DNA of 9,319 bases, taken from Bacteroidales bacterium (GTDB taxonomy: Bacteria > Bacteroidota > Bacteroidia > Bacteroidales > Dysgonomonadaceae). The DNA is taken from contig JAAYTC010000246.1 in assembly GCA_012518155.1 (NCBI GenBank), forward strand, positions 1 to 9,319, read 5' to 3'. A program made the translations under genes and the position numbers. Position 1 is the first letter of the stretch. Every line of letters starts with the position of its first letter. Below, in pieces: positions 7,162 to 9,319 of the stretch. The notes below the pieces were generated by a model, which had not been told where the DNA came from, ran no database searches, and saw nothing but the letters and a program-made list of their open reading frames with translations.

Positions 7162-8187
7162 ATGAAAGCACTGGTAAAAACACGCCCCGAAAAGGGCATC
7201 TGGATGGAAGAGGTACCGATACCCGAGATCGGGGTGAACGATGTACTGATCAAGATAAAGAAGACGTCGATATGTGGAACGGATCTCCATATTTATACAT
7301 GGGACGACTGGTCGAAGAAGACGATTAAAACACCCATGACAATCGGTCACGAGTACGTGGGCGAGATCGTGGACATGGGAACCGGAGTGGCTAACTTGAA
7401 CGTGGGAGACCGGGTGACGGGGGAAGGGCACATCGCCTGCGGGCACTGCCGGAACTGTCGACGGGGTAAATTGCACGTGTGCGAGAATACCATCGGGGTG
7501 GGGGTGAACCGTGACGGTGCCTTTGCGGAGTATCTTTCACTCCCGGCCGCGAACGTGGTGAAGCTCGACCCGAGGATACCGGACGAGATCGCTTCGATTA
7601 TGGATCCGTTCGGGAATGCCGCGCATACGGCGTTGTCGTTTCCCTTGATCGCGGAAGATGTGCTTATTACAGGCGCCGGGCTTATCGGCAACATGGCGAC
7701 CGCGATTTGTCGCTTCGCGGGTGCTCGCTATATCGTGGTGAGCGACCTGAGCGAATACCGACTCGAGGTTGCCCGCAAAATGGGGGCTACCCTCACGGTG
7801 AATGTCGCTAAAGGGGAGACAGTGGCGAACGCCGTGGAGAAGTTGGGCATGCGCGGTTTCGACGTGGGACTCGAGATGTCGGGTTCCCCGGCAGGTTTCC
7901 GGGAGATGATCGGGAGCATGTATAACGGGTCAAAGATTTCGCTGCTGGGTATATTGCCGAATAATACGATGGTGAACTGGGACGATATCATCTTCAAGGC
8001 GCTCACGATTAAAGGAATATATGGCAGGGAGATGTGGGAAACATGGTACCAGATGGAGCAGATGATTATTTCGGGCTTGGACTTGTCACCGATTATCACG
8101 CATCGCTTTAGCGCGGAGGAGTTCCAAAAAGGGTTCGACGTGATGGAAGAGGGGAATTGCGGGAAGGTAATTTTGGATTGGGGGTGA
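7162..8187 (+). CDS. tdh: L-threonine 3-dehydrogenase, zinc-dependent
   Basis: This enzyme oxidises L-threonine with NAD+ to 2-amino-3-ketobutyrate, the substrate of the adjacent Kbl. It is a medium-chain zinc alcohol dehydrogenase-type protein of 341 residues, the same length as E. coli Tdh, and many segments match the E. coli protein closely from memory. Catalytic zinc-site residues are C38, H63 and E64, with T40, H43 and H90 also in their Tdh positions. The structural zinc cysteines C93, C96, C99 and C107 are all present. The NAD-binding Rossmann motif is GAGLIG (171-176), with the acidic residue D195 at the end of the second strand. Family signatures are GVGVNRDGAFAEY (112-124), DPFGNA (148-153) and GIYGRE near residue 280. 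Together with kbl this gives a complete route from threonine to glycine and acetyl-CoA. Some bacteria use an unrelated short-chain Tdh, and this is clearly the zinc form. Confidence 0.97.
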   Translation: MKALVKTRPEKGIWMEEVPIPEIGVNDVLIKIKKTSICGTDLHIYTWDDWSKKTIKTPMTIGHEYVGEIVDMGTGVANLNVGDRVTGEGHIACGHCRNCRRGKLHVCENTIGVGVNRDGAFAEYLSLPAANVVKLDPRIPDEIASIMDPFGNAAHTALSFPLIAEDVLITGAGLIGNMATAICRFAGARYIVVSDLSEYRLEVARKMGATLTVNVAKGETVANAVEKLGMRGFDVGLEMSGSPAGFREMIGSMYNGSKISLLGILPNNTMVNWDDIIFKALTIKGIYGREMWETWYQMEQMIISGLDLSPIITHRFSAEEFQKGFDVMEEGNCGKVILDWG

Positions 8188-8261
8188 TTTGGAATAGAGA
8201 GAGAAGGAAGATTGAGACGGTATAAGAGAGTATAAGTAGTGGGAATGAATCAGGATTGAAG
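8188..8261 (+). other. Purine-rich tdh-sixA gap with a repeated GTATAAG
   Basis: The 74 bases between tdh and sixA are strikingly purine-rich on the plus strand. GTATAAG is repeated at 8220-8226 and 8230-8236, exactly ten bases apart (one helical turn), beside an AGAGAGAGAAGG run at 8195-8206. I see no hairpin, no TAnnTTTG element and no small ORF here. The gap is longer than the other gaps from the permease onward, so a separate promoter or an operator for sixA is possible but not shown. Confidence 0.4.
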
Positions 8262-8756
8262 ATGAAACAATTGATAATTTTACGACACGGGAAGGCGGAG
8301 CAGGGAAGGTTAACGATGGACGATTATAAAAGGGCACTCACGGAACGAGGTATTAATAATGCCGGCGGGATGGGGGCGTTTATCCTTCAGAAGGTAGGGA
8401 CACCCGATTTGGTGCTCTCTTCCTCGGCAACGAGGGCGTACCAAACGGCGCAACTGGCGGCGGAAAAGATGAACTACCCCGAGAAGGAGATCCAAACCGA
8501 CCGGGATCTCTATTTCGCGTCGGCAAATCGGCTGTATAACGCGATCTTGGGGTTGCCCAACGAGGTGAATAGCTGCCTCTTCGTGGGGCATAATCCCGGC
8601 CTTACGGAGCTAATAAACGACCTGGGAGTGAACTTGGATAACCTGCCGACGGCCTCGGCTATCTGTTTCGAGTTTCAAGTGGAGCGGTGGAGAGAAATCA
8701 CCCCGCGACACGCTAATTTCAAGTGGATTAAACTGGCGAGGGAACTGTCGGCTTAA
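8262..8756 (+). CDS. sixA: SixA-type phosphohistidine phosphatase (histidine phosphatase family)
   Basis: SixA proteins remove phosphate from phosphohistidine on HPt or phosphotransferase-system proteins; E. coli SixA is 161 residues and this protein is 164. The histidine phosphatase (phosphoglycerate mutase-like) motifs are all visible: LRHGKAEQG (7-15) with the nucleophilic H9 and R8, D20/D21 through LTERG (26-30), LSSSATRAYQTAQ (52-64) with the phosphate-binding R58, and FVGHNPGL (107-114) with the second catalytic histidine H110. LPTASAICFEF (128-138) is the typical C-terminal strand. I start it at ATG 8262; an in-frame TTG at 8256 would add only two residues and is less likely. No signal peptide is seen, so it is cytoplasmic. 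No histidine kinase, HPt or PTS gene is in the window, so its substrate is unknown. Its stop overlaps that of the convergent membrane protein gene. Confidence 0.9.
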   Translation: MKQLIILRHGKAEQGRLTMDDYKRALTERGINNAGGMGAFILQKVGTPDLVLSSSATRAYQTAQLAAEKMNYPEKEIQTDRDLYFASANRLYNAILGLPNEVNSCLFVGHNPGLTELINDLGVNLDNLPTASAICFEFQVERWREITPRHANFKWIKLARELSA

Positions 8757-9319
8757 AAGTTCGAGAAGAGCAGCCAAGCCACGATCAGGGTAATTATAAC
8801 GTTGAACCCTTGGGCCGTGAGGAACGACCAGATGTAGCGTGCATTCTCTTTCTTGAATATATAACGGAAATCGGTCTCCAAGCCTATGCAAACGAAGGCC
8901 AGCGAGAAAAGAAGTCCCCTTGCACCGCCGTTTGCCACGCGCGATAAGCCCTTTCCCATTTCGGGGGCGAACGCGAAGCTAAATACCAACGAGGCGATCA
9001 GGAAGCCCAGGACGAACTTCGGGAAGCGATCCCATAACACCTTCCCGGAAGGGCGAATTTCGGTGTTGGTGCCCCGGTACGACCAGTAGATGGAGATCAC
9101 GAAGGCGGCTACTCCGAGTAACACGTTTTGTGCCGACTTGATAATAACACTGTATTGTTCGGCCGTCTCGCCTAAAAACTTTCCGGAGGCTACCACGGCA
9201 GCAGTGGTGTCGATGGTACCGCCTAACCAGGCACCGGCCACCTCTTGGCTTATTCCCATCCACTTGGCTAAGAAGGGCAACAGGTACATCATGGGAATGG
9301 CCACGATAAGTACCAACGA
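8753..9319 (-). CDS. YeiH family (UPF0324, Cons_hypoth698) putative sulfate export membrane protein, 5' partial
   Basis: This minus-strand frame is open to the window edge, so the last 188 residues of a longer multi-pass membrane protein are visible. The YeiH family is usually about 330-430 residues and is annotated as a putative sulfate exporter, although the transport role is weakly proven. Counting from the edge, hydrophobic segments lie at about 2-18, 64-78, 102-118, 135-147 and 165-185. GGTIDTTAAVVASG (33-46) is the family's glycine-rich pore-like stretch, and SLAFVCIGLETDF (139-151) is a conserved later helix. A TTG near 9316 is internal, not a start. The gene converges on sixA, and its TAA lies inside the TTAA shared with the sixA stop. 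Its codon choice is C-ending (GCC, TTC, ATC, GGC), unlike the plus-strand genes. Confidence 0.87.
   Translation of the reverse strand, partial: SLVLIVAIPMMYLLPFLAKWMGISQEVAGAWLGGTIDTTAAVVASGKFLGETAEQYSVIIKSAQNVLLGVAAFVISIYWSYRGTNTEIRPSGKVLWDRFPKFVLGFLIASLVFSFAFAPEMGKGLSRVANGGARGLLFSLAFVCIGLETDFRYIFKKENARYIWSFLTAQGFNVIITLIVAWLLFSNF

Larger units (their letters stand above)
1345..8756 (+). other. Predicted transcription unit: permease-ribBA-rmuC-kbl-tdh-sixA
   Basis: Six plus-strand genes follow one another with gaps of 14, -4, 34, 14 and 74 bases and no recognisable terminator hairpin between them. The only consensus -7 element in this run is at 1345-1352. The simplest reading is one transcript, with sixA less certain because of its longer gap. 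The START-like gene just upstream (929-1318) may also be read through into this unit, since no terminator follows it. This is inference from spacing, not from expression data. Confidence 0.45.

Noticed and set aside
8256..8258. TTG start giving sixA two more residues
   Set aside because: The ATG at 8262 is a better start codon and places the RHG motif at the usual distance from the N-terminus.
9314..9316. TTG as the start of the minus-strand YeiH gene
   Set aside because: The frame continues to the window edge and the visible part covers only about half of the family length; the TTG is an internal leucine codon.
1..9319. Defence island, mobile element or biosynthetic cluster
   Set aside because: All genes belong to housekeeping or metabolic families, and there is no transposase, integrase, terminal inverted repeat or CRISPR-like array. 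RmuC is nuclease-like but is a widespread chromosomal protein.

Overview
The window comes from a bacterium of the phylum Bacteroidota, most likely order Bacteroidales. Three things point there. The genes are of Bacteroidales type: a NagB/PIG-L fusion protein, a START-like protein beside a long LptF/LptG-type permease, and a fused RibBA. There are no strong Shine-Dalgarno sequences ahead of most starts. One exact copy of the Bacteroidota -7 promoter element (TAnnTTTG) lies at 1345-1352. I cannot name the genus. Base composition looks near half G+C.

Layout. Positions 1-741 hold the C-terminal part of a NagB-like/PIG-L fusion protein cut by the left edge, followed by a strong 13-bp hairpin terminator (763-794). 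A regulatory gap (742-928) leads to a small START-like protein (929-1318). Next is a closely packed plus-strand gene series: a 641-residue LptF/LptG-type lipopolysaccharide export permease (1389-3314), ribBA (3329-4549), rmuC (4546-5922, overlapping ribBA by an ATGA), kbl (5957-7147), tdh (7162-8187) and a sixA-type phosphohistidine phosphatase (8262-8756). A YeiH-type membrane protein on the minus strand (8753-9319, cut by the right edge) converges on sixA. The two stop codons share one TTAA.

How the genes work together. kbl and tdh form the complete two-step threonine degradation route: Tdh oxidises threonine to 2-amino-3-ketobutyrate, and Kbl cleaves that with CoA to glycine and acetyl-CoA. 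The order kbl-tdh is the one found in Escherichia coli. RibBA supplies both starting precursors of riboflavin. The permease serves the outer membrane, RmuC is a nuclease-fold protein linked to DNA maintenance, and SixA removes phosphate from histidine. The functions do not form one obvious pathway, but the short gaps suggest shared transcription from about 1345 onward.

I found no mobile element, CRISPR array, tRNA, rRNA or defence cassette, and nothing that clearly amounts to an undescribed system. The points most worth a second look are a strand-dependent bias in synonymous codon choice (G-ending on the plus-strand genes, C-ending on the minus-strand gene), the C-terminal extension with an extra membrane segment on the permease, the overlapping convergent stops at sixA/yeiH, and short tandem duplications ahead of two genes.
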